A stretch of 64,000 nucleotides of DNA, from positions 19,575 to 83,574 of the forward strand of contig CAJTMG010000012.1 of assembly GCA_910577405.1 (NCBI GenBank), read 5' to 3'. Under the pieces are notes generated by a model, which was not told the DNA's origin, did not search any database, and saw only the letters and a list, made by a program, of their open reading frames with translations. A program made the translations under genes and the position numbers. How positions within the stretch are numbered: position 1 is the stretch's first letter; each line of letters starts with the position of its first letter. Below, piece by piece: positions 43,357 to 51,636 of the stretch. This stretch comes from an uncultured Oscillibacter sp. (GTDB lineage: Bacteria; Bacillota; Clostridia; Oscillospirales; Oscillospiraceae).

Positions 43357-43952
43357 TATGATACCTCAAACACGAAGCCGCATTTGGGACAGTGCATTTT
43401 TTGATTGTCGGCCTTGGAGTCCGCAGTAAGATCGTCCAGGTCTAATGCATCCGGTTCTGTCTGTGCTCCGATATTGATCTGATCCACATCCTGAGCGTCA
43501 AAGCCGATTATCTGTACATCAAAATGCAGTGCTTCCAATTCTTTGATTTCGATCTTCAGAAGTTGCGGGTCCCACTCACTAACCTCACTCAGTCGGTTAT
43601 CTGCGAGGATGTAAGCTTTCCTCTGGGCCTCTGTCAAGCTGCTCACCAACACACAAGGGACCTCAGTCATACCCTCCGCCCTTGCAGCTTCTACACGGCC
43701 ATGTCCGGCAATGATATTGTTGTCGGAATCAATCAGCACTGGAGTCACGAAACCAAACTCTCGCAGACTGGCCCTAATCTGCCCAATCTGCTTTTGGGTG
43801 TGGACTCGTGCGTTATTGGTGTAAGGCACAAGATCGGCAATACGCACGGTCAACAATCGTTCTGTCGCCATTCGCACCTGATGATCGTCTGTTGTCTGTG
43901 CATTATTGACGCCACCCTTTCCAACAGCCACCAGGTTTTTCCCTTTGCGCAT
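43356..43952 (-). CDS. ParB/Srx-like nuclease-fold protein with C-terminal zinc ribbon
   Basis: Start at 43952 (GGAAAGGAGAA upstream; 198 residues); the frame is open far upstream but that part is antisense to other features. The ParB N-terminal-like domain (about 30-125) includes R-V-H-T-Q-K-Q-I-G-Q-I-R and I-I-A-G-H-G-R-V-E-A-A. The end has one C-P-K-C-G zinc knuckle. ParB-like domains in phages often pair with DNA-modifying enzymes; here the partner would be the overlapping radical SAM gene. Confidence 0.75.
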   Translation of the reverse strand: MRKGKNLVAVGKGGVNNAQTTDDHQVRMATERLLTVRIADLVPYTNNARVHTQKQIGQIRASLREFGFVTPVLIDSDNNIIAGHGRVEAARAEGMTEVPCVLVSSLTEAQRKAYILADNRLSEVSEWDPQLLKIEIKELEALHFDVQIIGFDAQDVDQINIGAQTEPDALDLDDLTADSKADNQKMHCPKCGFVFEVS

Positions 43953-44124
43953 AAGTTCTCCTTTCCACGTATTCCCGCCATGGGGAAAAAATCTCTCACA
44001 GAGGGGGCCGCACGGTATCCAGCCACTGCCCCTGAACTTTTTTGGGGTGGGGGGAGGGTGCAAAGATTCCCGCACGCGCACCCATACGCCGCCCGCGCGC
44101 CCAAAGCTGGACAATGTTTGGGCA
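43953..44124. other. Non-coding stretch between HNH and ParB-like genes, candidate cos region
   Basis: About 170 bases with no supported gene, placed right beside the HNH gene. It contains a strand-asymmetric stretch (runs of G near 44046-44058 and alternating CGCGC near 44090-44100). In P27/HNH phages cos sites lie near HNH and terminase genes; this is positional inference only. Confidence 0.3.
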
Positions 44125-44499
44125 TCAGTGCCGCTGTTTTTTTGCTTTGAATTCCTGCTGTTCCCGCATGGTTTTTCGGCTATGGCAGCTATGACAGAGG
44201 CTTTCCAGATTCTCAGGGTCCGTGAATAAATTCCAACTACCCTTGTGATCCTGGATATGGTCCACGTCTGTAGCTTTGCTCCGTTGCCCTCTTCGGGCGC
44301 ACTCCCGGCAGAACGGCTCTTCCAAGAGCTGACGGCCACGCAGTTGTTTCCATGTGCTGGTACTGTACATCCAACGCCACGCCTTGGACGCCTCGCTCCG
44401 CCGGTCTTCTTTGGGCGGCTCATGCGCAACGCAGTATCCGCCAGATACCAACACGCAGCATCCAGGATGTTTGCATGGCCTAAGGGGTTTCATTGCCAT
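44125..44499 (-). CDS. HNH endonuclease of the packaging module
   Basis: A 124-residue protein (GGAGGTG upstream). Cys pairs C-R-E-C and C-H-S-C bracket an HNH core D-V-D-H-I ... N-L ... L-C-H-S-C-H, plus an N-terminal Cys cluster C-K-H-P-G-C. HNH proteins next to terminase are needed for cos cleavage in several phages. Confidence 0.85.
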   Translation of the reverse strand: MAMKPLRPCKHPGCCVLVSGGYCVAHEPPKEDRRSEASKAWRWMYSTSTWKQLRGRQLLEEPFCRECARRGQRSKATDVDHIQDHKGSWNLFTDPENLESLCHSCHSRKTMREQQEFKAKKQRH

Positions 44500-44560
44500 G
44501 GGCTATCACCTCCACGCAAAACAAAAAGCCAAGGCCAATGATGACACATCTCCGCGTCAA

Positions 44561-44764
44561 TCACTGGCCTTGGCTCTCAAAGCACGCGCCCTTGTGAATA
44601 TCTATCAGGATTTCTTTCTTGCACACCCGGCAATAGGCAGTCAGCCTTACACCCTCGGCGTCAGGCCGGACTCTCATCACCCGGCCATTCTTCCGGCAGT
44701 TAGGGCATTCCAGCCATCCGTCCTTCACTGTCAGTATCTTACCATATTTTTTCCGTGTTTGCAA
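44561..44764 (-). CDS. Small zinc-ribbon (cysteine-rich KTR-like) protein
   Basis: A TTG at 44764 with AAAGGAG upstream gives 67 residues; the longer frame has no start signal. Two Cys pairs (C-P-N-C and C-R-V-C-K) and W-L-E-C-P-N-C-R-K-N define one zinc ribbon; it ends C-F-E-S-Q. It is similar in layout to small cysteine-rich KTR or Com-like proteins, which act as RNA/DNA-binding regulators. Confidence 0.6.
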   Translation of the reverse strand: MQTRKKYGKILTVKDGWLECPNCRKNGRVMRVRPDAEGVRLTAYCRVCKKEILIDIHKGACFESQGQ

Positions 44765-44826
44765 TGTGTTTTCGCTCCTTTCCCTAAAGTTAATACTGTT
44801 ATCAAGCCTGAAAAAATTATAAAAAG

Positions 44827-45582
44827 CTATTTCTTTCGACGACGGTATTTTGCTTTGGGTCTTCGAACCGCCAGTTTTCCTTTGGTAATGTATTTGATAT
44901 AGCGGTAATGACCGTAGGCCGTCCGAACGTCGCCCGTATCCTCCAGACGAATGCAACGGCTTTCCGGAGGCATCCGCAGCGGTGTATCGTCAGGCACTCG
45001 GAAGCACTCCCTTACAGGCTTGCACAGATTCCTGCTTCCAGTCCAGAGACGCAGGCCCAGCTGGTCCCGCTGCTCCTTGCAGAGATACCGGGCCAACGTC
45101 TCGTAATGCTTCTCTTTGTCCACACGGATTGCCCGGAATTCTACGCCGCCCTGCCCCCATACCTGACGGATTTGCTCAAAGTCTGAACCGGTTGCGTTCA
45201 GCAGACAATGGTGATGCCAGCGGCCTTCTCCGTGTTTGTGTTCTGTGACGTAGATATAACGAAGTTCTTCCTCCTGCGATTGCCGAACCTTCCTCAGTCG
45301 CTTCCAAAAGGCTTTTATCTGTTTTAATGCCGCTTGCCTACTGTCTGGAAGATGTTCGTCGTCATAAGTCAGCGTTACAAACAGGTCCTTCGGCCCAAAA
45401 TTCGCGGCAATCAGGAGTTCAAGTTTCTGGTAAGCGTACTTGAGGTTCATCATCTGCTGGGCCTGGGAACTAAGCTGTTTCTTCCCATGTCTGACGGCCC
45501 GGCTATCCCTTGGGTGAGGCGCGGGGTAAACGGCCTCCACCACCAGGGGTCCGGCGGTGATAATGCGTTTGAATTTGGACAT
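44827..45582 (-). CDS. HUH-type rolling-circle replication-associated protein
   Basis: A 251-residue protein with replication-initiator motifs in order: D-L-F-V-T-L-T-Y (motif 1, near 65), H-x-H-H-H-C (G-R-W-H-H-H-C-L-L, metal site, near 120) and Y-E-T-L-A-R-Y-L-C-K-E (catalytic Tyr/Lys motif, near 160). HUH enzymes nick one DNA strand. In a tailed phage this might start replication, process DNA or stem from a plasmid or ssDNA virus. A basic C-terminus follows. Confidence 0.78.
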   Translation of the reverse strand: MSKFKRIITAGPLVVEAVYPAPHPRDSRAVRHGKKQLSSQAQQMMNLKYAYQKLELLIAANFGPKDLFVTLTYDDEHLPDSRQAALKQIKAFWKRLRKVRQSQEEELRYIYVTEHKHGEGRWHHHCLLNATGSDFEQIRQVWGQGGVEFRAIRVDKEKHYETLARYLCKEQRDQLGLRLWTGSRNLCKPVRECFRVPDDTPLRMPPESRCIRLEDTGDVRTAYGHYRYIKYITKGKLAVRRPKAKYRRRKK

Positions 45583-45654
45583 AACGGCGGTCTGCCTCCT
45601 TTGGGTATGGAATAGCAGACCGTCGTCCTTCAGACCTTCGTCCTTGTTGGGGGA

Positions 45655-45825
45655 TTACTCTTTTTTGCGGTTGGTATCTTCAAGGCGGCACCGGGACGGG
45701 TCGTTCTGACAGGGATTGCAGCATTTGGATTTGTACGTCTTTGGGCAATCAATACAGCAATAACGGTCCCCACGTCGGTCACAATGGAAGACGTTGCACC
45801 AGCGGCCCCGATAACGGCGGCTCAT
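45655..45825 (-). CDS. 56-residue cysteine-rich protein
   Basis: ATG at 45825 overlaps the upstream stop (ATGA); TAA at 45655. The product has eight Cys (R-W-C-N-V-F-H-C, Y-C-C-I-D-C, C-C-N-P-C), enough for two zinc sites, and is basic. Likely a nucleic-acid-binding zinc protein; no family known to me. Confidence 0.6.
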   Translation of the reverse strand: MSRRYRGRWCNVFHCDRRGDRYCCIDCPKTYKSKCCNPCQNDPSRCRLEDTNRKKE

Positions 45826-46208
45826 GCGGACGCCTCCGGCCTGCGGCGGTAGAATTCCGCACCGAGTTCCAACATGAATTCCACGCTGTACTGATTCATG
45901 CCCCTTTCCTCATTCGGCAGGCAGATATAAGGGGATTTTTTTTCGTTATCCCACCAGTCTTCCCGCATAGACAGCACGCCACAGCCGGCGCCGTCGCGGT
46001 CGACGCACCACACCGCCAATCCTTTCCGCGCCATGCGTTCCAGTTCTCCCAGCGTCAGCGGCTCATTTTCCTGTTTTGCGGTCTCCCGCCGGTCTGGAAG
46101 GCCCAGCTGTTCCGCCGCTGCGGTCAGACGCCGCAGGGCTTCCGGGTCCGTCAGTTCAATGGGTTCCCCGCAGCAGGGGCAGGGGTCCCCGGTCCGTAAA
46201 AGTCTCAT
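45822..46208 (-). CDS. Hypothetical protein with N-terminal zinc ribbon
   Basis: Start at 46208 (GGAGGACA upstream; 128 residues). C-P-C-C-G-E-P-I-E-L lies at the N-terminus and G-C-G-V-L-S-M-R-E-D-W-W in the middle, with an acidic E-R-M-N-Q-Y-S-V-E-F end. A small single-ribbon phage protein; function unknown. Confidence 0.6.
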   Translation of the reverse strand: MRLLRTGDPCPCCGEPIELTDPEALRRLTAAAEQLGLPDRRETAKQENEPLTLGELERMARKGLAVWCVDRDGAGCGVLSMREDWWDNEKKSPYICLPNEERGMNQYSVEFMLELGAEFYRRRPEASA

Positions 46209-46236
46209 GGTCTGTCCTCCTCTACTTCCGTTTTCT

Positions 46237-46935
46237 TCACATCTCTGCGTCATCAATCCCGCAGAACAGCGAAAACTGGGCAATATGCTCTGAAAATCGC
46301 TGTTCCTGTGCCGCAAAATAATGCGGATCAATTTCAAATCCTATGAAGTCCAGCCCTGCCTCATAGGCGGCAATCCGGCTGGAACCGCTGCCAAGATGGG
46401 TATCCAGAATTTTGCCGCCGGGTTTGGCGTAACGGCTGAAAAGCCATGTGTACAGTGCTGCAGGCTTCTGTGTTGGATGTATACGCTTCTCATTCAGGGC
46501 CTTGTTTCCCTGCTGGATATATCCCTCTGATACGCTCTTCCCCTGCATCATGCCGTTCCACATATACCGGAACAGCCTGACGCTGTTATGGCAATTGGTA
46601 GCGGCTATTTCACAGTCTGAAAAGGAGCTGTTTCCGTTGCATTTGTCCCAGACAATTCTTCCTGGCGGAAACCTGAAATCAAAATAGTTGCAGCCAAAAA
46701 CGATATAATATTTGCATACACGTTCAAGCTCCTTAAAGTAATCTTCTGCTGGAACTTTCCATACAGGCGAAACCGGATAGTCTCTGAGAACGCCAATCGG
46801 ACTGATCTTATTCCCATAGTACCCGCGCCGTTCGGGACCGGAGAAATACGGAGGGTCAGCAACCGCCAGATCAAACCACTTGTCAGGAATACGCTGCATA
46901 GCTTCCATGCAGTCAATATTGTAAGCGCTGTTCAT
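46237..46935 (-). CDS. Site-specific DNA methyltransferase (N6-adenine or N4-cytosine)
   Basis: A 232-residue enzyme with D-P-P-Y (motif IV, residues 27-30), H-P-T-Q-K-P (near 153) and L-D-T-H-L-G-S-G-S-S (motif I, near 176). Motif order IV before I is that of the beta class. It is orphan (no restriction gene nearby), suited to protect phage DNA or to control replication. It overlaps the upstream gene by 4 bases. Confidence 0.88.
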   Translation of the reverse strand: MNSAYNIDCMEAMQRIPDKWFDLAVADPPYFSGPERRGYYGNKISPIGVLRDYPVSPVWKVPAEDYFKELERVCKYYIVFGCNYFDFRFPPGRIVWDKCNGNSSFSDCEIAATNCHNSVRLFRYMWNGMMQGKSVSEGYIQQGNKALNEKRIHPTQKPAALYTWLFSRYAKPGGKILDTHLGSGSSRIAAYEAGLDFIGFEIDPHYFAAQEQRFSEHIAQFSLFCGIDDAEM

Positions 46936-47243
46936 AACTTTTGACTTTTTACAGTCTTAACGTCCGCCCTTTCATTTCTTACTGCATTTTCACCTCTTGT
47001 CGGAGAAGTCCGCCCAGGATGGTTTGGGTGAGAATCATGCTTTTTATGAATGATTGCCCAATCGTGAGCATCTCGCCCACGCTGGTATATATAAATGATT
47101 TTCCTGCACTCTGTACAGCGGTGTTCCGCCTCGATAAATGCCAGGGCGTTCCCATACGGGCCATGTGTCCAATGCCACCGGAGCAAATCTGCATACGCAT
47201 GTTTGCACCTAAGCTGCTTGAGAAATCGCTTAATTTTCTCCAT
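46932..47243 (-). CDS. Hypothetical protein with Cys pair
   Basis: A 103-residue basic protein: N-terminal K-I-K-R-F-L-K-Q-L-R-C-K-H, a C-T-E-C pair, then a charged His/Arg-rich tail. Overlaps neighbours on both sides. No assignment. Confidence 0.5.
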   Translation of the reverse strand: MEKIKRFLKQLRCKHAYADLLRWHWTHGPYGNALAFIEAEHRCTECRKIIYIYQRGRDAHDWAIIHKKHDSHPNHPGRTSPTRGENAVRNERADVKTVKSQKL

Positions 47244-47685
47244 CCTCTCCCCCTCTCAACTTCTCCACCTCCCCGTCCATCTCCCGCAGATCGTCCAGGG
47301 TCAGGGGGGCGTTGGAGACTGCCAGTTCCCGGAGATCATCCAGAGACAACAACTCTTTTCCTGCTTCGTCAAACAAAACATCCTCGTAGCGTTTCAGCCG
47401 GCCCCGCAGATGCACCGCCTGGCAGGCAAAGCAGTAGGCCAGGGCGACAGGGCACCCAGGACAGTCCATCCTACAATCGCAAATGGTTTCGTCAATCTCC
47501 TGGGCCGTCTGCGCTGGAAGCTCATCACACCCCCGCAGAAGGCACTGCTTCCTGGCCCAGTCCGTCAGTGGCACGCCGTCAAGCTCTCCATCGGAACGGA
47601 TATACGCCCAGCCGCCGCTGCCATAGACGTAATTGAGCATCGTTTCAAAATTCCCCTGCGGGGCGTCCGTTGTCAGCCGTTTCAT
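47230..47685 (-). CDS. Hypothetical cysteine-containing prophage protein
   Basis: Start at 47685 (AGGAGGAAGT upstream; 151 residues). The centre has C-D-C-R-M-D-C-P-G-C-P-V-A-L-A-Y-C-F-A-C; the C-terminal third is a charged helix pair (L-D-D-L-R-E-L, L-D-D-L-R-E-M-D-G-E-V). It lies between PcfJ-like and methyltransferase genes. A binding role for the Cys cluster is plausible; function unknown. Confidence 0.6.
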   Translation of the reverse strand: MKRLTTDAPQGNFETMLNYVYGSGGWAYIRSDGELDGVPLTDWARKQCLLRGCDELPAQTAQEIDETICDCRMDCPGCPVALAYCFACQAVHLRGRLKRYEDVLFDEAGKELLSLDDLRELAVSNAPLTLDDLREMDGEVEKLRGGEDGEN

Positions 47686-47695
47686 ACTTCCTCCT

Positions 47696-49405
47696 CTACG
47701 CAATTCCCTGCTGGGCCTCCGCCGTTTCCGGGATATCCGGCACGCCGTCCTCCCGGCGGGGGCTTCCGCTGTGAACCCAATTCAGCCAGGTTGTCAGAAA
47801 ATCCTTATGCCGTACCTCCGGCGGTTCCGACGCTTCACGGTCGTTACGAAAGCCGTGAATCTGGACAATACGCAGTTTCCGGGGATTCTCTTCCGTGGTC
47901 AGTTCCATGGTGACGTAAGGCGCTTCCGGATTCTTGAGCTTCCGCAGAAACAGGATGGTCACTTTTCCCCGCATATGCCGTTCCGCGTAACCAGCCACGC
48001 AATGCCGCAGGGTCGTCCCCTCGCTTACAATCTCCCGGATAGACTGGGGGACCCGGACACAGAGACCGTCAAGCTGAAAAGTAAACTGTTCCGTCAGACG
48101 CCGGAAACGGGATATATAGGCTTTTTCCGCTTGCTTGTCCTCAAGAGTTTTTATTGCAGCGACCGCCTCATCATGCCGTGTCAGCAAGTCTTTCGGCATT
48201 ACCACATCTGGACGGCTCAGGTCGTAATCCAGCTTCTTTGCTGCATCCAGGTAATCCCGCCAGTATCGTGCCATTTCTTCCGCGTCGCCCTGGCTTATCA
48301 GATAGCGGACCGCTTTGCTCAGCCCAACACCCGATTCTGTGCAGCGCCGCAAAACGTTGTTCAGCTCCAATGCACACGCCGCCCGCGCCTGAAGGAATTC
48401 TCCAAGCCCGACGCCGGGTTTCCGTGCCTGCCGGAAGCTCTTCAAATCGTTGATCCCCAGTCCCGCGGCGGCAAAGACCCGGTATTCCTGTTTTGTCATC
48501 CGAAAGAACGCAGGCGGTGTTTTCGCGTCCCAATTCAACAGATTCCCGTGAGGCTTTTTATTGAGAATCAGGTCTTTGAGGATGTCAAAATGTCCCAGCT
48601 TTACCAAAAATTCCATCTGGGGCCGACGGGTGTACTCTGCCAGATATTGCATCAGGTAAGCAATCCGGAACGGCTCATCCTCAAAATCCAATCCGCCCAC
48701 ATAACAGCCGTAGGTGTCGTCAAACCAGCGGTCGTACTGGCACCAGCGGAGAGGACTGCGGGCCAGCGCGTCAAAGTCCAGCGGGATATAAGAAGCTTCC
48801 CGTTCGTATGGCCGGGGCTGGAAGGGTTCCCGAATGCTGTTTTCCCGCGTCCAGGGGCCGTCCGGGTGGTGGTCCCCGAACCAGGAAACCGTCTGACGGC
48901 TCCACATCATGCGTCTTCCCGGTGCAAAGGCGTACCGGCGAAAGGGTTCAAACACCAGATATCCGCCAAGGTCTTCGTGGTCGAAAGTCCGGGTAATCCA
49001 GCCCGCCTGTATCAGCAACCAGTCTCCGGAGGTCCGAAGCTGGACGGCCCGTTCGCGGGAGGTCAGGCTGGAGAAGTTGCTGAATTTCCCCATTGCCGCA
49101 AGGGTGGATTGCTGGCCGCAGTTAGGGCAGATGCAGCGTTTTCCGTGAGTCGACCGGAAGAAGTCAGAGGCCGTTTGTTTATGGGCGTAGAATCCCTCCA
49201 TGCAGCTTGTACAGACACAGCGACGCGCCTGACGATCCTCGGAACACTGACGGAAAAACACAATAGGCTGGAAGAACTTCCGCGCAAGGGCCTCTTCATC
49301 ATCCGTAAGTCCTTGGGAGTCCCAGCACAAAATCCTGCTTGAAAATACTTTCATCAAGGCCGTTTCTTCTTCCGGGGAGAGAGGCGTGCAAGGTGGATTG
49401 TTCAT
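47696..49405 (-). CDS. PcfJ-like protein
   Basis: A 569-residue protein with an N-terminal zinc ribbon (C-T-S-C near 69 and C-P-N-C near 93). The C-terminal PcfJ domain (about 440-540) has the signature E-G-x-x-L-R-H-C-V-A-G-Y and L-F-L-R-K-L-K-N-P-E-A-P-Y-V-T-M-E-L. PcfJ was first seen on conjugative plasmids and is common in Firmicute phages next to PcfK; its biochemical activity is not settled. Confidence 0.8.
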   Translation of the reverse strand: MNNPPCTPLSPEEETALMKVFSSRILCWDSQGLTDDEEALARKFFQPIVFFRQCSEDRQARRCVCTSCMEGFYAHKQTASDFFRSTHGKRCICPNCGQQSTLAAMGKFSNFSSLTSRERAVQLRTSGDWLLIQAGWITRTFDHEDLGGYLVFEPFRRYAFAPGRRMMWSRQTVSWFGDHHPDGPWTRENSIREPFQPRPYEREASYIPLDFDALARSPLRWCQYDRWFDDTYGCYVGGLDFEDEPFRIAYLMQYLAEYTRRPQMEFLVKLGHFDILKDLILNKKPHGNLLNWDAKTPPAFFRMTKQEYRVFAAAGLGINDLKSFRQARKPGVGLGEFLQARAACALELNNVLRRCTESGVGLSKAVRYLISQGDAEEMARYWRDYLDAAKKLDYDLSRPDVVMPKDLLTRHDEAVAAIKTLEDKQAEKAYISRFRRLTEQFTFQLDGLCVRVPQSIREIVSEGTTLRHCVAGYAERHMRGKVTILFLRKLKNPEAPYVTMELTTEENPRKLRIVQIHGFRNDREASEPPEVRHKDFLTTWLNWVHSGSPRREDGVPDIPETAEAQQGIA

Positions 49406-49418
49406 GCTGCCGCCTCCC

Positions 49419-49766
49419 TTACCAGAAATCCGCCAGATTGAGCATCACGCTGGGGCCGTCTTGAAGCCCTCCGCAAAGATCCAGTTCCATGCGAAACCGG
49501 ACCTCTGCACCGGGGAAGTAAAACTGCACCGCACGCCTGTAAGCCTCCAGGTCAGAAATGCCAGTCCTGCAATTTTTTGTTACAGCTTTCATGCAGTCTT
49601 CAAAGCTCCCGCCCTGTACTACGGCCTGTGCAAACTCGCTGTTCTGACGGCAAAAATCCCGGAGAGCGTCAAGCGTGCCCTGTTTCATGATTTCGGCATA
49701 TTTGTCATAGCGTCCGTTTTTGGCTCCCTCGGTCAGTTTGTCAAGGGCCTGTTCTGTCCAATTCAT
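49419..49766 (-). CDS. PcfK-like / AcrIIA9-family protein
   Basis: Start at 49766 (AGGAGGTGCGCCGA upstream; 115 residues). The pattern F-E-D-C-M-K-A-V ... I-S-D-L-E-A-Y-R-R-A-V-Q-F-Y-F-P-G-A matches the PcfK family. One member of that family was described as the Cas9 inhibitor AcrIIA9. Whether this copy inhibits Cas9 is not shown by sequence alone. Confidence 0.72.
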   Translation of the reverse strand: MNWTEQALDKLTEGAKNGRYDKYAEIMKQGTLDALRDFCRQNSEFAQAVVQGGSFEDCMKAVTKNCRTGISDLEAYRRAVQFYFPGAEVRFRMELDLCGGLQDGPSVMLNLADFW

Positions 49767-50836
49767 TCGGCGCACCTCCTGACCGCGTCCGCCAAAGCCA
49801 GCAGCGCATTTTTGAGCTTCCCAGCGGCGATTTCATCCCGTCCACGGATTTTCAGCAGCAGTCCACGAAGCTGATTGACCTGCCCCTGTGTCTGCTCAAA
49901 TAAGACCTGGAATCTTGCAAGTTCCGGGTCGCTGTTCAGGGCCTCCTGCTTTCCGGCCTTGGCCAAATCCTCCAACTGCTTCCGGGCGTCAGCAAGTTCG
50001 GCTTCTGCTCTCTCGGCGCGGGAAAGGTTTTCGGCATTGGCGTCCGCGCTTTTCCGGAGGTCCTTCATTTTCGCTTCAAGGTCCTTCTGTGCCTTGTCGG
50101 AGGCTTTTACTTTTGCTTCGGCGGCGTCGACCTTGGCCTGCATTTCCTTGATGGCCTCTTCCCGCGCCTGCCTGACTGCCTCCGGGTCCGGGACCGTTTC
50201 CACGGCTACGTCCACCGGCTTCTCCCGGAGGGCCTGCAATTCTTCCCGCGCCGTCCGGAGGTCCGCCTGAGCCTGTTCCGCATCCCGCTGGGCGGCTTCC
50301 TGTAGGGCTTTCAGCGCGGCCATATCGGATTCCATCTTCGCTCTGCTTTCTTCCGACGCCCTTGCATCAGCTTGCGCGGCTTCCATGGCCTTCCGTGCCT
50401 CGTCCCGCTCCCGGATGGCCTTTTCAAGCTCACGGGAGGTCATATCGACAACAGCCTTTTTGCCGCCGTCGACAAAATGGGCTTCAGAGATAAAAGCAGC
50501 CCGTTCTTCCGGAGGCAAGGCCAGCAGCGTCAAGGCTTTGGTTGCCCCCAAATCCGCAAGCGCCTGCGGATTTGACCACTCCCGCGCCAAACGCATAAAA
50601 TTCTGTGCAGTCCGTTCGGAGAAATCCACCTGTTCTGTCAGCCAGGTCAGCCATTCGCCGTGTGAAAGCTTTCCCTTTGCTTCAATCAGCCGATCGCCAA
50701 TAGCCAGAATTGCATTCCCGGCGTCCTGCTTCAACTGGACAATTTCTGCGGTGATGGTCTCAATATTCCTCTCACTGTCCGCAGGCGGCTTTTCCAAGGA
50801 GGCGGCGAATTTGGCAATATCAAACGTCTTGCCCAT
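49763..50836 (-). CDS. DUF3102 protein with long coiled coil
   Basis: Start at 50836 overlaps the ParA stop (GGGGGAGG upstream; 357 residues). The N-terminal DUF3102 domain (about 15-140: L-I-E-A-K-G-K-L-S-H-G-E-W-L-T-W-L, F-S-E-R-T-A-Q-N-F-M-R-L-A) has a DNA-binding look. The rest (about 145-330) is an almost unbroken Ala/Glu/Lys coiled coil. Next to ParA, it could be the partition partner (ParB-equivalent). Confidence 0.75.
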   Translation of the reverse strand: MGKTFDIAKFAASLEKPPADSERNIETITAEIVQLKQDAGNAILAIGDRLIEAKGKLSHGEWLTWLTEQVDFSERTAQNFMRLAREWSNPQALADLGATKALTLLALPPEERAAFISEAHFVDGGKKAVVDMTSRELEKAIRERDEARKAMEAAQADARASEESRAKMESDMAALKALQEAAQRDAEQAQADLRTAREELQALREKPVDVAVETVPDPEAVRQAREEAIKEMQAKVDAAEAKVKASDKAQKDLEAKMKDLRKSADANAENLSRAERAEAELADARKQLEDLAKAGKQEALNSDPELARFQVLFEQTQGQVNQLRGLLLKIRGRDEIAAGKLKNALLALADAVRRCAE

Positions 50837-51618
50837 CACAGGACCTCCCCCAGATACTCCCGGACCCATGCGCGGTAATCACGGGCGGCGGCGCTGGTGG
50901 GGCTGTAACGGACGATGGGCGTGCGGTCGAAGGTGCTTTCAGGTACTTTATCCGTCCGGCGAATCACGGTGCGGAAGACGGGCATTCCCATATTCCGGAC
51001 AAGGCGTTCACCCTCCTGCACGACGGGGGAATTATGCCACTGGGTCAGCAGCACGCCCGCGATGTCCGCCCGATTGCCCACATGCCGTACAGACGCCCGC
51101 AGGCCCTCCAGCTGCGCCTGAATGTCCAGCATACCCGTGAAGCTGAACCCGTCCAGGAGCATAGGGACCACGACTTCATCCGCAGCGAGCAGAGCGGCGA
51201 CACTGGCCAGCGTGTAACCCGGCGGGCAGTCGCAGATAAAGAAATCCGTCTTGCCGTCGGAGGCCGCCGCGTTGCAGAAGTGTTTGAGGGAATAGGGGTC
51301 CCCCGCGCCGTCCCGCACCGCCCGGAGATCCAGATCGTAAAGGCCGGGGGAACCAGGGAGAAGGTCCAAGCCCGGAAAAACAGGCGTAAGGTTTTCGGTC
51401 CAGACAGGTTCCGCGTCGCCGGTAAAGACGTCGGCCAGCGTGGGACAGACTTCCGGGTCGAAGCCGGGCAGGAAGAAACGGGTCAGGTTCATCTGGCCGT
51501 CGCAGTCGCAGAGGACAACGGTCTTGCCGCAGTCCCGGGCCAGAATATCAGCCAGATTAGCGGCGGTTACGGTCTTTCCTACGCCGCCCTTATTGTTCAT
51601 GATGGCAATGGTTTTCAT
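50836..51618 (-). CDS. ParA-family ATPase
   Basis: A 260-residue protein with deviant Walker A K-G-G-V-G-K-T (residues 10-16), D-C-D-G-Q-M-N near 38 and F-I-C-D-C-P-P-G near 115. ParA proteins move DNA or protein cargo. In this phage, placed between the helicase and DUF3102, it could support plasmid-like maintenance or replication-site placement. Confidence 0.88.
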   Translation of the reverse strand: MKTIAIMNNKGGVGKTVTAANLADILARDCGKTVVLCDCDGQMNLTRFFLPGFDPEVCPTLADVFTGDAEPVWTENLTPVFPGLDLLPGSPGLYDLDLRAVRDGAGDPYSLKHFCNAAASDGKTDFFICDCPPGYTLASVAALLAADEVVVPMLLDGFSFTGMLDIQAQLEGLRASVRHVGNRADIAGVLLTQWHNSPVVQEGERLVRNMGMPVFRTVIRRTDKVPESTFDRTPIVRYSPTSAAARDYRAWVREYLGEVL

Positions 51619-51636
51619 AGCCTTCAGTCCTTTCGT

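Noticed and set aside
43953..44429. N-terminal extension of the ParB-like frame
   Set aside because: It overlaps the HNH gene in another frame and has no homology-like features; the start at 43952 has a good ribosome site.
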